A stretch of 64,000 nucleotides of DNA from Deltaproteobacteria bacterium (GTDB taxonomy: Bacteria > Myxococcota > Kuafuiibacteriia > Kuafuiibacteriales > Kuafuiibacteriaceae): the NCBI GenBank assembly GCA_020632995.1, contig JACKEN010000017.1:1-64000 (forward strand), given 5' to 3'. The notes under the pieces are model-generated. The model made no database searches, was not told the origin of the DNA, and worked only from the letters and a program-made list of their open reading frames with translations. Positions 14,192-22,900 of the stretch are shown one piece after another. The position numbers and the translations under genes were made by a program. Position 1 is the stretch's first letter, and every line of letters begins with the position of its first letter.

Positions 14192-17191
14192 TCAGCTCAG
14201 GGTCAGGCCGACCGGGAGGCCCTCGCCGAAGGCCTGGGCTTCGGTCTTGGTGTCGACCTGCACGATCTCGAACAGGGGACGGAGCTGCTCCTCGGGGACC
14301 CCCCGCTCGGTCAGGAAGGCCGCGACCTCCTTGCGGATCCCCTCGGGCAGGTCGAACTGTCGGTCGCCGGTGAGGCGGCACATCGCCACCAGGCAGCTGG
14401 CGGGGTGCTCGTCCTTGGGGGGCTTCTTGAGCGCCATCAGGCGGCGCGCCCACGCCTCGGCCACCTGCGGGCGCACCGTGGCCTCGCGGGGGCCGTACAG
14501 GAGCTTTCGGGCCCCGATCCGGCCCAGGCACCACAGGGCGCCGCGCGGCGCCTTCTTCTCTTCGAGCAGCTGCATCAGACCGTCGCCCAGCTGGGCCCGG
14601 CTCTTCGCCCCGATCTGCTCGAGCGACGCGGCGGCGCGCCACACCTCGGCCGCCTCCTGGCTCTGGGGCTTCGGTGGCTTCTTCTTGGCCCGCTTGGCGA
14701 GGGCGGGGATCACCATGGGGAAGGCCCGGCTCGCCAGCTCCTCCTGGTGCCCGCGGGCCAGCCCGCCCGCCACCCGGCGCCAGAGGATCCACCAGTTCAG
14801 CTCCGCCGGGTCGTGGGCCGGGTGCAAGACGCCTTGCGCGTGGATCTTCCACAGCTGCCGCACCCGCCAGTCGTCCATCGGGACCCCGAAGCCAGGGCGC
14901 AGGCAGAAGCCCACCACGTTCAGCCACCGGGTCTCGAGCGCGGCCGACAGCGCTCGGCGCTCCATCAGCTCCACCAGGTGCTCGGCCAGGGTCCGCAGCA
15001 CCGGGAGCGGGAAGGCGTCCCGCCCGAGGGCGAGGTCCTCCTCCAGCCCCTTCATCAGGGCGTCCGGATCCGGGCGCGGGGGCTCCACCGCGAAGGTCGC
15101 GTCGATGCGGGCCTTCGCCGCCTCGAGCCGCTCCGGCTCGACCTCACCCTGCTCGGGCGGGGCCCGGGTGCCGGCGCCGCCGAAGGGCTGATCGTGGGCG
15201 GCGGGCTCTGCAGGCTGGCCTGCCTCCGGCTCCTCGCCGTGGCTCGCCCGCAGGTCGAACTCCAGCTTGAAGCGGGCGCCGCTCATGCGGGACAGGCAGG
15301 ACAGCTCCAGGGTGCCCAGCTCGGTGCGGCGCACCTGGATGCGCACCGGCACCTTGGTCCCCGCCTTCTGCTTGCCGAACTTCACCACCGTCTGGAGGGG
15401 CGGCAGGGCCACCAGCTCGTCCTCCGGCACGTCCACCACGCTGCCGACCGGGTCCTTCCGCGGGCTCGAGGTGAAGAAGATCGGGAACTCCACCGGGCGG
15501 TTGGTCACCAGGTTGAACTCGCGATCCGGCACCTCGATGACCTGGCCGTCCTGCATCCCCCGGGGGGCGACGCAGACCGCCCGCACCTGGCCCTCGGCCG
15601 GCGCGTCGTCCTCGGTGTGCCCCACCGCCAGGAAGTACTCGCGGGGCGAGCCGCCGCCCACCCGCACCCCGAGGCCGGCCCGGACCAGCCCGAAGTACGC
15701 CGCGCCCCGGGCCACCGCCAGCTCCAGCGCGGTGTCGCCCTCGTCGTAGATGAGGGGTCTTGGATCCTCGGGTCCCGGGCCGGCGGAGCCGTCCCACCCG
15801 TCTTCGCGGGCTTCGCCCGCTGCGCGCTTCGCTTGCGAGGGCGCCTCAGCGAGGGTCTCCGCTACGGTGGCGCGCATCCAGTCGCCCACCACCTTGCACA
15901 CCCGGTCGCGCACCAGCACCGGCTTCAGGGCGCCGCCGTTGAAGAGGAGGGCGTCGATGTGGGCGAAGCTCTCGCCCTCCCGGGCGTGGCGCATCAAGAA
16001 GGCGGCCAGGTGCCGGGTGATGCCGGGGTCCTGGGCGTAGGGCAAGCCGAACTCTGTGAAGCCCGCTTGCGCGGTGGCCCGCTTGGGCTTCGCCGCGACA
16101 CCGGCAGGGAGGGCGGGGTAGTAGCCCTCGAGGAGCACCTGCTCCAACGTCGCGCGGGAGAGCGAGGCCCGCATCGTGCCGCCGATGAGCTTGCTCCCGC
16201 GTCCGGTGACCACCACCGGCAGCTCGTCCTTGTCGGGGTGGCTGAAGAGGGCCTCCTTGGCCAGCCGGCACTCCAGCTTGAGCTGGGCCCAGCCCTCCGC
16301 GTCGAGCTTCTTTGACCCCTTGGTGAGCGCGCCCTCGGTGGCGTGGGCGAGCGCGAGGTCCATGTTGTCGCCGCCCAACAGCAGGTGGTCGCCGACCGCG
16401 GTGCGCTCGAAGCTCAAGGGGCTGGCCGGGTCGCCGTCCTCGGGGGCCTTCACTTCGACCAGGGTGAAGTCGGTGGTGCCGCCGCCCACGTCGGCGATCA
16501 GCACCCGCTCCCCGCCCTTCAGGCCGGTGGTCTGGGGCGTCCCCCCGGTGCGGGCGATGAACGCGTAGAACGCGGCCAGGGGCTCCTCGATGAGGTGCAG
16601 GTCCGGCAGGCCGGCCTTCTTGGCCGCCTCCAGGGTGAGGCGGCGGGAGATCTCGTCGAACGAGGCGGGCACCGTCACCACCACGTGCTGGTGCTCCAGC
16701 CCGCGGGTGGGGTCCTCGGCCGCCATCTGGTGGTCCCAGGCCGCCTTCAGGTGCAAGAGGACCTGCGTCGCGACCTCGACCGGGCTCCGCTTCGGGATCC
16801 CGTCGGGGGCGTGCCAGGGCAGGATGGGGGCGCTCCGGTTCACCCCGCCGTGGCAGAGCCAGCTCTTGCTGCTCTCCACCAGGCGCACCGGGGTCTTGGC
16901 CCCCAGGCGCTTGGCCGCCTCGCCCACGATGTCCGGCGTCTTGTCGAGCGCCTCGGGGTGCCACGGCAAGCGGGCTTGCTCCGGGGTGAGCTCGAACCCG
17001 GCCGGCGTGTAGAGGGCGGAGGGCAACAGGGGCCGCTCCTGCACGTCCCCCGGCGCCACCAGCTGGGGCACCGCCAGCTCCTTGATCTGGGGCCGGCCCA
17101 GGCGGCGGACCTCGTCCAGCTCCGCGTACGCCAGCGCGGAGTTGGAGGTCCCCAGGTCGATGCCCACCACGTACTTCGCCGACTCGCTCAC
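14192..17191 (-). CDS. Hsp70-family protein with C-terminal DUF3731 domain
   Basis: 999 residues, much longer than DnaK. The actin-like ATPase is complete: phosphate-1 'VVGIDLGTSNSALAY' near the N-terminus, 'LIEEPLAAFYAF' and phosphate-2 'IADVGGGTTDFTLVEV' near residue 240. A beta-rich region near 550-650 replaces the usual DnaK substrate domain, and the remaining 330 residues fit DUF3731, a helical repeat-like domain. Residues about 452-475 are encoded by a palindromic repeat (15770-15836) and look inserted: the adjacent Hsp70 has no equivalent. It starts one base after the stop of that gene, so it is the last gene of a DUF2760-Hsp70-Hsp70 operon. Client and function are unknown. Confidence 0.9.
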   Translation of the reverse strand: MSESAKYVVGIDLGTSNSALAYAELDEVRRLGRPQIKELAVPQLVAPGDVQERPLLPSALYTPAGFELTPEQARLPWHPEALDKTPDIVGEAAKRLGAKTPVRLVESSKSWLCHGGVNRSAPILPWHAPDGIPKRSPVEVATQVLLHLKAAWDHQMAAEDPTRGLEHQHVVVTVPASFDEISRRLTLEAAKKAGLPDLHLIEEPLAAFYAFIARTGGTPQTTGLKGGERVLIADVGGGTTDFTLVEVKAPEDGDPASPLSFERTAVGDHLLLGGDNMDLALAHATEGALTKGSKKLDAEGWAQLKLECRLAKEALFSHPDKDELPVVVTGRGSKLIGGTMRASLSRATLEQVLLEGYYPALPAGVAAKPKRATAQAGFTEFGLPYAQDPGITRHLAAFLMRHAREGESFAHIDALLFNGGALKPVLVRDRVCKVVGDWMRATVAETLAEAPSQAKRAAGEAREDGWDGSAGPGPEDPRPLIYDEGDTALELAVARGAAYFGLVRAGLGVRVGGGSPREYFLAVGHTEDDAPAEGQVRAVCVAPRGMQDGQVIEVPDREFNLVTNRPVEFPIFFTSSPRKDPVGSVVDVPEDELVALPPLQTVVKFGKQKAGTKVPVRIQVRRTELGTLELSCLSRMSGARFKLEFDLRASHGEEPEAGQPAEPAAHDQPFGGAGTRAPPEQGEVEPERLEAAKARIDATFAVEPPRPDPDALMKGLEEDLALGRDAFPLPVLRTLAEHLVELMERRALSAALETRWLNVVGFCLRPGFGVPMDDWRVRQLWKIHAQGVLHPAHDPAELNWWILWRRVAGGLARGHQEELASRAFPMVIPALAKRAKKKPPKPQSQEAAEVWRAAASLEQIGAKSRAQLGDGLMQLLEEKKAPRGALWCLGRIGARKLLYGPREATVRPQVAEAWARRLMALKKPPKDEHPASCLVAMCRLTGDRQFDLPEGIRKEVAAFLTERGVPEEQLRPLFEIVQVDTKTEAQAFGEGLPVGLTLS
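15210..15223. repeat. Iterated palindrome GCAGGC-TG-GCCTGC
   Basis: A perfect-arm copy of the iterated 14-bp palindrome, inside the Hsp70-DUF3731 gene, in the linker region rich in Gly, Glu and Pro. Confidence 0.7.
15770..15836 (+). repeat. Structured palindromic repeat, copy A, inside an Hsp70 gene
   Basis: Begins GGGTCCCGG and ends GCTGCGCGCTTCGCTTGC (15819-15836). It aligns with copy B (25119-25187, opposite orientation) at roughly 57 of 69 columns by eye. It contains a perfect hairpin GCGGGC-TTC-GCCCGC and an imperfect one, GGGCCGGC-GGA-GCCGTCCC. It lies in frame in the Hsp70-DUF3731 gene and contributes about 22-24 residues rich in Gly, Ala, Glu and Pro. Confidence 0.82.
16966..16979. 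repeat. Iterated palindrome GCAAGC-GG-GCTTGC
   Basis: A perfect-arm copy of the 14-bp palindrome within the N-terminal coding part of the Hsp70-DUF3731 gene. Confidence 0.7.
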
Positions 17192-17192
17192 C

Positions 17193-18980
17193 TCAGCCCC
17201 GCTCCTCCTCGCGCACGTTGTACTCGAGCCGCCACCGGCGGTTGCCCTCGGCCTCCACCGACCACACCTCGAGGGTGCCGATCTCGGTGAGCTTCACCTC
17301 GAGCCGCACCGGCACCAGCGTGCCGGGCGCGAGGCCCTCCGCCTCCAGGGTGGCGGTGATCGGCGCGGTCTCGACGAGGTGCTCCGGCCAGGTGAACTCG
17401 TCCAGGACCTCGCCGATGACGTCGTCGGTCCGCGTGGTGCTGGTGAGGAACCGGAACTCCGCCGGCTCACCGACCACCAGGCCCAGCGTCCCGCCCGGCA
17501 CCTGGGCGTCGGAGCCCTCCTCCATGCCGATGGGGACGATGCACAGGGCCCGCATCGGCGGGGGCACGCCGGGGATGGCCGGCGCCGCGCTCTCGATGCC
17601 CACGTAGTACGAGCGCGCCACGCCGCCCCGGATGCGGATGCCACCGCCCTTTCGGACCGCGCCGTAGTACGCCGCGCCCCGGGCCACCGCGAGGTCGTTG
17701 TCGGTGCCCTCGAGCACCTTCGGGGCCTGGCCCCACGACGTCACGACCTCGAGCAGGCGCGCTTGCAAGAGCGGGCTGTTGAACACCCCGCCGTTGAAGA
17801 GCACGTGGGTGGGGAGGTGCCCGCCCGCGTGCTCGCCCAGGAACTTGGCCAGGTGCCGGGTGATCGCGGCGTCCGACACGAAGGGCAGGCCGAGCTCCAT
17901 GAAGCCGGTGCGCCGCGCCTCCTGGGGGCGGTCGTCGCGCCCGCACTGGGGGAAGAAGCCGTCCACCAGGGTGCGCTCCAGCTCCGCCCGGGTGAGCTCG
18001 GTCTTGATCTGGCCGCCGATCAGCTTGCTCCCGCGCCCCAAGAGGGTCACCGGGGCCGCCTCCTTGGTGGCGTCGACGAGGAGCTGCTCCTTGGCCCGCC
18101 GCGCCTGGCTCACGAGCGCGCGCTGCTGCCCTGCGTCGATCTTCTTGCCCGCCGCGGCCAGCTTCTGCTGGAGCACGTAGGCGAGGGCCAGGTCCATGTT
18201 GTCGCCGCCGAGCAGGATGTGCTCGCCCACCGCGACCCGCTCCAGCGTCAAGTTGCCTTGCCCGTCGTCCTTCACCTCGATGAGCGAGAAGTCCGAGGTG
18301 CCGCCGCCCACGTCGCAGACCAGCACCCGGTCGCCCGGGTGGAGGACGTCGCGCCAGCCGTCGCCCATCTTGGCGAGCCACGCGTAGAACGCGGCCTGGG
18401 GCTCCTCGAGCAGGACCACGTCGGTCAACCCGGCTTGCGTCGCCGCCTCGAGCGTCAGGTCGCGGGCCACCGCGTCGAAGCTGGCCGGCACGGTCAAGAA
18501 GACCTGCTGCGCCCCGAGCGGAGCGTCGGGGTTGGCCGCGTCCCAGGCGTCCTTGACGTGCTCGAGGTAGCGGGCCGCCGCGGTCACCGGGGAGACCTTG
18601 GCCACCTCCGCCGGGGCCCCGTGGGGCAGGATGGCGGCGCGCCGGTCGACCTTGCCGTGGGAGAGCCAGCTCTTGGCGCTCGACACCAGGTGCAGCGGCA
18701 CCTCGGCCCCGCGCTCCCGCGCTGCCTCGCCCACCACGAAGGCGCGCCCCTGGGCCCACGGCAGGTCCAGCGCCCCCTCGGGCAGCTCGCCCGGCTGGGC
18801 CAGGTACAAGAACGAGGGGAGGGCGTTTCGCGGCTGCACGTCCCCCGGGCGCACCGCCTGGGGCAGGGGGAGCACCTCGGCGTGGGGGTGGGCGCCCTCC
18901 TCGCTCGGCATCCGCACGAAGCCGAGGGCGGTGTTGGTGGTCCCGAGGTCGATGCCGACCACGAGGTCGTCGCGGCGCAC
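17193..18980 (-). CDS. Hsp70-family protein lacking a DnaK substrate domain
   Basis: 595 residues. The ATPase motifs are intact: 'VVGIDLGTTNTALGF' at the N-terminus, 'LLEEPQAAFYAWL' and 'VCDVGGGTSDFSLIEV'. After the ATPase ('NDLAVARGAAYYGAV') comes a beta-sandwich-like stretch ending 'LTEIGTLEVWSVEAEGNRRWRLEY', with no helical lid. It is a paralogue of the larger Hsp70 downstream. One protein may recruit the other or DUF2760 as its substrate-binding part; that is inference. The next gene starts one base after the stop. Confidence 0.9.
   Translation of the reverse strand: MRRDDLVVGIDLGTTNTALGFVRMPSEEGAHPHAEVLPLPQAVRPGDVQPRNALPSFLYLAQPGELPEGALDLPWAQGRAFVVGEAARERGAEVPLHLVSSAKSWLSHGKVDRRAAILPHGAPAEVAKVSPVTAAARYLEHVKDAWDAANPDAPLGAQQVFLTVPASFDAVARDLTLEAATQAGLTDVVLLEEPQAAFYAWLAKMGDGWRDVLHPGDRVLVCDVGGGTSDFSLIEVKDDGQGNLTLERVAVGEHILLGGDNMDLALAYVLQQKLAAAGKKIDAGQQRALVSQARRAKEQLLVDATKEAAPVTLLGRGSKLIGGQIKTELTRAELERTLVDGFFPQCGRDDRPQEARRTGFMELGLPFVSDAAITRHLAKFLGEHAGGHLPTHVLFNGGVFNSPLLQARLLEVVTSWGQAPKVLEGTDNDLAVARGAAYYGAVRKGGGIRIRGGVARSYYVGIESAAPAIPGVPPPMRALCIVPIGMEEGSDAQVPGGTLGLVVGEPAEFRFLTSTTRTDDVIGEVLDEFTWPEHLVETAPITATLEAEGLAPGTLVPVRLEVKLTEIGTLEVWSVEAEGNRRWRLEYNVREEERG
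17753..17766. repeat. Iterated palindrome GCAGGC-GC-GCTTGC
   Basis: A copy with one wobble-type arm mismatch, inside the shorter Hsp70 gene. Confidence 0.6.
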
Positions 18981-18983
18981 GGG

Positions 18984-19583
18984 CTAGACCTCCACCTCGG
19001 CGGGGGCGATGACGAGGCCGTCCTCACCCGCGGGCACCTTGGGCAGGCGCACCGTGGTGGCCTTCCAGCCCTTGTGCTTCAGGGTCCCGCTGAAGGGCGG
19101 CTGCCCCACCACGTTGCCGACCAGGCGCACCTCGGCCGGGTTGAAGCCGGCCGCCACGGTGACCATGGCCTCCTCGTCCTCAGTCCGCACCGGGGCGAGG
19201 TCGAAGTGGTCGGCCAGGGCCTTCTTGCACCCGCGGTGCACCTCGCGCACCGCGGCGCCGATGTCCGCGTCGTCGTAGGACTCGATCTCCTCGGCCAGGA
19301 AGTCCAACAGACGCCCGCCCGCCTGCAGCACCCCCAAGGTCTGGGCCGCCGCCCCATCGAGGTTCGGCGCGGGCTCCGGGGCCTTCACGGGCTCCGGCAC
19401 GGGCTCGGGGACCGGGGCGGGCTCGGGGAGCTTGGTGGGCGCGGTGTCCAGGGCCGGGGCCTCGGGGGCCGGCGCGGGCAGGAGCCCCGCGGGGATCACC
19501 TCCTTGGGCAGGGGCCGGCCGAAGAGGGCCGCGAAGAACGCCCGGAGGGCCAGGATCGGATGCATGGCGCGGACTAACGACAC
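18984..19583 (-). CDS. DUF2760 domain protein
   Basis: 199 residues from GTG 19583. An ATG at 19565 would give 193 residues beginning MHPILALRAFFAAL and is an equally possible start, since neither has a good ribosome site. The N-terminus is a short amphipathic 'LRAFFAALFG' helix, followed by a Pro/Glu/Ala-rich linker of about 60 residues and a compact C-terminal domain ('LLDFLAEEIESYDDADIGAAVREVH...'). This matches DUF2760, found beside Hsp70 pairs in many proteobacteria. It is probably a dedicated partner of the two Hsp70 proteins. Confidence 0.78.
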   Translation of the reverse strand: MSLVRAMHPILALRAFFAALFGRPLPKEVIPAGLLPAPAPEAPALDTAPTKLPEPAPVPEPVPEPVKAPEPAPNLDGAAAQTLGVLQAGGRLLDFLAEEIESYDDADIGAAVREVHRGCKKALADHFDLAPVRTEDEEAMVTVAAGFNPAEVRLVGNVVGQPPFSGTLKHKGWKATTVRLPKVPAGEDGLVIAPAEVEV

Positions 19584-19610
19584 GCCTTGGAGGATGTCAA
19601 TCGAGACCCC

Positions 19611-22385
19611 TCATTCGCGGCGCGACCCGGGCACCCCGAGGGCCATACGGCCACTCCCGCTCCCGAACAGCACGTAGCCCGACCCGTCTTGCGCCACCAC
19701 CTCGGGAGAGAACGGCACCCGCAGGAAGGTGAGGCCCTGGCCGCTCCCCATCCGGTGGACGAGGCCGTTCTCGAGCACCACGCCGAAGGTCCGGCCCCGC
19801 CCGCCCGGCGGGGGCACGTCGGGCAGGAGCGCCCTCGGGAGCCCGGTCTTGAGGTCGTAGACGTTGAGCATCTGCACCTCGAGCTCGTTCACCGGCTCGA
19901 AGTCGAGCCGGCGCGGATCCAGGGTGGGGTCCGGGACCTCCCCCGGCAGCGGCTCCACGAGCTCGTCGGCGAGGAAGAAGCGCATCGCGATCTCGGTGAT
20001 CCCGGCCGGGGTCACCACCTCCCCGCGCCCCGCGACCAGGGTGTTCTGCGGGCACATCCCGCTCGCGGCGGTCATCTGGGTGGTCTCGGGGACCGCGAAG
20101 CGCTCGGCTCGGAAGGCGCCGCCGGTGTCGGCCTCGACCCGGAAGAGCAGGCCGTTGGTGCCCACCGCGTGGGCCACCGCGCTGCCGCCGCCGAGGCCGC
20201 GCCACAGGTCGAGGTTGCGCTCGTTGCCGCTGCACCCGTCCACCGGGTTGGGGGGCCGGCGCTCCACGTCGTCGGGGGTGTCCGGTCGGTCCCAGGACAT
20301 GCTCACCTCGGTCACCGCGTCGCCGCGCACCGCGAAGAGCCGGGTGGTGCGGTCGCTCACCGCGAAGGTGCCGGGCCCCATCGCCGCGACGTCGCGGAGC
20401 TCCCCCGCCTCGGCCGGCACCGTCAGGCGGGTGGCCTCCTCGACCCCGGCTTCGCTCATCTTCAGGCGGGCGATGAGGGGGCCGTCCTTGCGCCCGACCA
20501 CCAGCACCGTCTGGGGGTCTGCGGGGTCGAGCGCCGCGCCGGTGATCCGGGCCCCCGAGAGGGTGCCGGTGGGGTCCGCCGCGTCCACCACCTCGGCGCC
20601 CAGGTAGCGCCCGTCCGCCTCCTGGATGCGCACCAACACCGGCCCGGGGTTCTCGCCGAAGGCCCAGAAGCCGCCGCCCGGTCGCGGCACCGCGGCCACG
20701 AAGACCCGCCGGGTCCGCTCGGCCGGCCCATAGATCGGGGTGAAGGCGGCGCTCGCGGTGGCCACGAACATCCGGTTCTCGGACGCCCGGCCCAGCACCC
20801 ACCCGTCGCCCAGGCTCTCCGCGCGCTCGAAGCCATCGATGCCGCCGTAGCGGGTCGTCGCGTCCTCCTCCCCCGTCACCGCGCCGCGGAGGTCCATGTG
20901 GACCAGCCGATAGCCCGAGCGCACGAGCGTCATCCCGTCGGGGCGGGGGATGAAGTCCGCGCACCAGCTGTTGTTCGGGCCCCGGTAGGCCAACCGCCAC
21001 TGGGGATCCGTGGCCCCGGCGGTGGCGGTGAGGACCACCGCGAACTCCGGCTGGCAGGCCGGGACCTCGGCCACCGCGCAGACGTAGAGCCGATCGCCAG
21101 AGGCGGCGGCGGCGACGTAGCGGCTGATGTGCACGGGGGTGCCGCCGTCATCGTCGAAGGGGCCCTCGGGCTGATCGCAGCGCCAGGTGTCGCGCGGGCT
21201 GGGCCCGCCGGGGGTGGGCGCCTTGTAGTACAGGGCGTTTCGGCCCACCGCGAGGCCGAAGCCGTTCTCGAGCACGAGCGCGTCGCTGAAGCGCGAGAAG
21301 TTCGGGCGCATCGGGCAGTCAGAGAAGTGGACCTGCTGGCAGGCGAGGCGGTCCTCGGTGCACGCGTAGACCGCGGGCGAGATGCCCAGCGCGTCGCGGA
21401 CGCCCCCGATCAGGTAGAGCGGGAACTCGTTCCCGGGCTGGCCGAGGTACCGCATGCGCTCGGCGAGGACGGGGGCGCTCGGCTCCACCTCGATCGGGCC
21501 CTCGAGGCCGTTCGGGCCCGGGTGGAAACGAAAGTAGCCTTGCAGATCGATCGCGCCGGAGTTGAACAGCTCGCCCGTGGCGAGGAAGTCGCCGTTGCGG
21601 AGCGCGACGGCGGACATCATCGACACCGGCCAGTCGCGGTCGGGGGTGAGGTGGGCCTCGCCGGAGCCCGGGTCGAAGAGCCCCACCCCGGCGCGGCTGA
21701 AGCCCGCCACCTGGCCCGCCGCGTTCTTCGCGAACACGTAGAGCGGGACCGGGTTGGGCGCGGGGGCGATCGCCTCCATGCTCATGCCCGCGAGCGAGGC
21801 GGGGGCCTCGGGCTCGGTGCACGCGCAGGCGCCGGGGCGGTCCAGGCGGAGGCGGCGGCGCACCTCCTCGATCTCCGCGTCGTCCGCCGCGTCCCCGGCC
21901 GGGCAGAGGGTGCCGTCCGAGGCGCCCCGGCACGCGAAGCCGGAGTCCCCCTTGCGCCACACCGAGCCGCGCACGAAGCGGGGCAGGGGGCACGCGTCGC
22001 CGCTGCTCACCACGATGGGCGCGGCGGCGGTGGGGATGAGGCACCGGCCGCACGCCCCGGTCGCGCCACCCGGGTCCGAGACGTTGGGGGTCAGCCGGGC
22101 CACCGTGCCCGCCAACAGCTCGCCGCTCACCGACGCACCGTCGGGGGTGATGTGATCGGCGGCCCGCAGGACCCACGCGTAGATGGGGCGATCGGGATCC
22201 GAGGGGACCTGCACCCCCTCGCCCGCGGCGTAGCTCCGGACGTGGGTGGTGGCGCGGCCGTCGACCGTGCTCACGAGCACCGCCACGTCGTCGGGCCCCA
22301 TCTCCAGCGGGAGGCTCACGTCCTTGCCGCACGCGGCCAGGGTGAGGGCGGCCAGGGACAGGAACTTCAGGGCGCCACCGTTCAC
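19611..22385 (-). CDS. Large secreted lipoprotein, function unknown
   Basis: About 924 residues from GTG 22385. That start gives a lipoprotein signal 'FLSLAALTLAACGKD' with lipobox LAAC. The protein has clustered cysteines around residues 120-230 ('CGRCLIP', 'CACTEPEAP') and otherwise repeats of strand-turn units with 'DGDxL', 'VRNGDFLATG' and 'VVGRKDGPLIARLKM', as in beta-propellers. No enzyme motif was recognised. It ends 27 bp before DUF2760 and may share its transcript. An upstream in-frame ATG would add about 30 Arg-rich residues and destroy the signal. Confidence 0.7.
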   Translation of the reverse strand: MNGGALKFLSLAALTLAACGKDVSLPLEMGPDDVAVLVSTVDGRATTHVRSYAAGEGVQVPSDPDRPIYAWVLRAADHITPDGASVSGELLAGTVARLTPNVSDPGGATGACGRCLIPTAAAPIVVSSGDACPLPRFVRGSVWRKGDSGFACRGASDGTLCPAGDAADDAEIEEVRRRLRLDRPGACACTEPEAPASLAGMSMEAIAPAPNPVPLYVFAKNAAGQVAGFSRAGVGLFDPGSGEAHLTPDRDWPVSMMSAVALRNGDFLATGELFNSGAIDLQGYFRFHPGPNGLEGPIEVEPSAPVLAERMRYLGQPGNEFPLYLIGGVRDALGISPAVYACTEDRLACQQVHFSDCPMRPNFSRFSDALVLENGFGLAVGRNALYYKAPTPGGPSPRDTWRCDQPEGPFDDDGGTPVHISRYVAAAASGDRLYVCAVAEVPACQPEFAVVLTATAGATDPQWRLAYRGPNNSWCADFIPRPDGMTLVRSGYRLVHMDLRGAVTGEEDATTRYGGIDGFERAESLGDGWVLGRASENRMFVATASAAFTPIYGPAERTRRVFVAAVPRPGGGFWAFGENPGPVLVRIQEADGRYLGAEVVDAADPTGTLSGARITGAALDPADPQTVLVVGRKDGPLIARLKMSEAGVEEATRLTVPAEAGELRDVAAMGPGTFAVSDRTTRLFAVRGDAVTEVSMSWDRPDTPDDVERRPPNPVDGCSGNERNLDLWRGLGGGSAVAHAVGTNGLLFRVEADTGGAFRAERFAVPETTQMTAASGMCPQNTLVAGRGEVVTPAGITEIAMRFFLADELVEPLPGEVPDPTLDPRRLDFEPVNELEVQMLNVYDLKTGLPRALLPDVPPPGGRGRTFGVVLENGLVHRMGSGQGLTFLRVPFSPEVVAQDGSGYVLFGSGSGRMALGVPGSRRE

Positions 22386-22507
22386 GCGGGGGAGCCTACT
22401 CCATGCGGCGCGGCGGCGGGAAGCCGTCGGCGGAGGCCGGGTTGCCAAGGCAAGTCGGGTTGACACGCACACTTGACGTCCGCGCGCGGTTTGGCGACAC
22501 CCGCGAG

Positions 22508-22900
22508 ATGCGGCGGGTATGGTTGTACGGGCCGGCGCTGGCCTGGGCGGGGCTGATCTTCTGGCTCTCCCATCAGTCCCGGCTCCCCGAGGCGCCGGGG
22601 GGCGACAAGGTGGCGCACCTGTTGGCCTACGCGGTGATGGGCGGGGTGTTCGCGCGCCCGCTCTGGTTCGACACCCGGTGGACGCCGGGGCACGTATTCT
22701 CGAGCGCGGCCCTGCTGGCCGTGCTCTACGGTCTCAGCGACGAGCTGCACCAGAGCTTCGTGCCCGGCCGAGACGCGTCGGTGGGGGACGCCGTGGCCGA
22801 CGCGGTCGGGGCCCTCCTGGGGGCGGCGATGTGGGTGCTGGGGTGCCGGGTCCTGGGTCGGTTCACATCCCGGGTGCGGCGTGATACCCGCCCCGGGTGA
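22508..22900 (+). CDS. VanZ-family membrane protein
   Basis: 130 residues with four membrane spans. The family marks are present: 'FWLSHQSRLPEAPGGDKVAHLLAYAVMG' near the N-terminus and 'YGLSDELHQSFVPGRDASVGDAVADAVGALLG' toward the end. VanZ-like proteins are linked to teicoplanin resistance in Gram-positives and are of unknown role in Gram-negatives. The stop shares its last base with the ATG of the next gene, so the two are coupled. The start at 22508 was chosen because the first span follows directly. Confidence 0.9.
   Translation: MRRVWLYGPALAWAGLIFWLSHQSRLPEAPGGDKVAHLLAYAVMGGVFARPLWFDTRWTPGHVFSSAALLAVLYGLSDELHQSFVPGRDASVGDAVADAVGALLGAAMWVLGCRVLGRFTSRVRRDTRPG

Noticed and set aside
14180..22463. 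Very long open frames on the plus strand opposite the two Hsp70 genes and the large lipoprotein
   Set aside because: They are antisense shadows of high-G+C genes, rich in Arg, Gly, Ala, Leu and His, with no recognisable motif, while the minus strand carries clear Hsp70 motifs.
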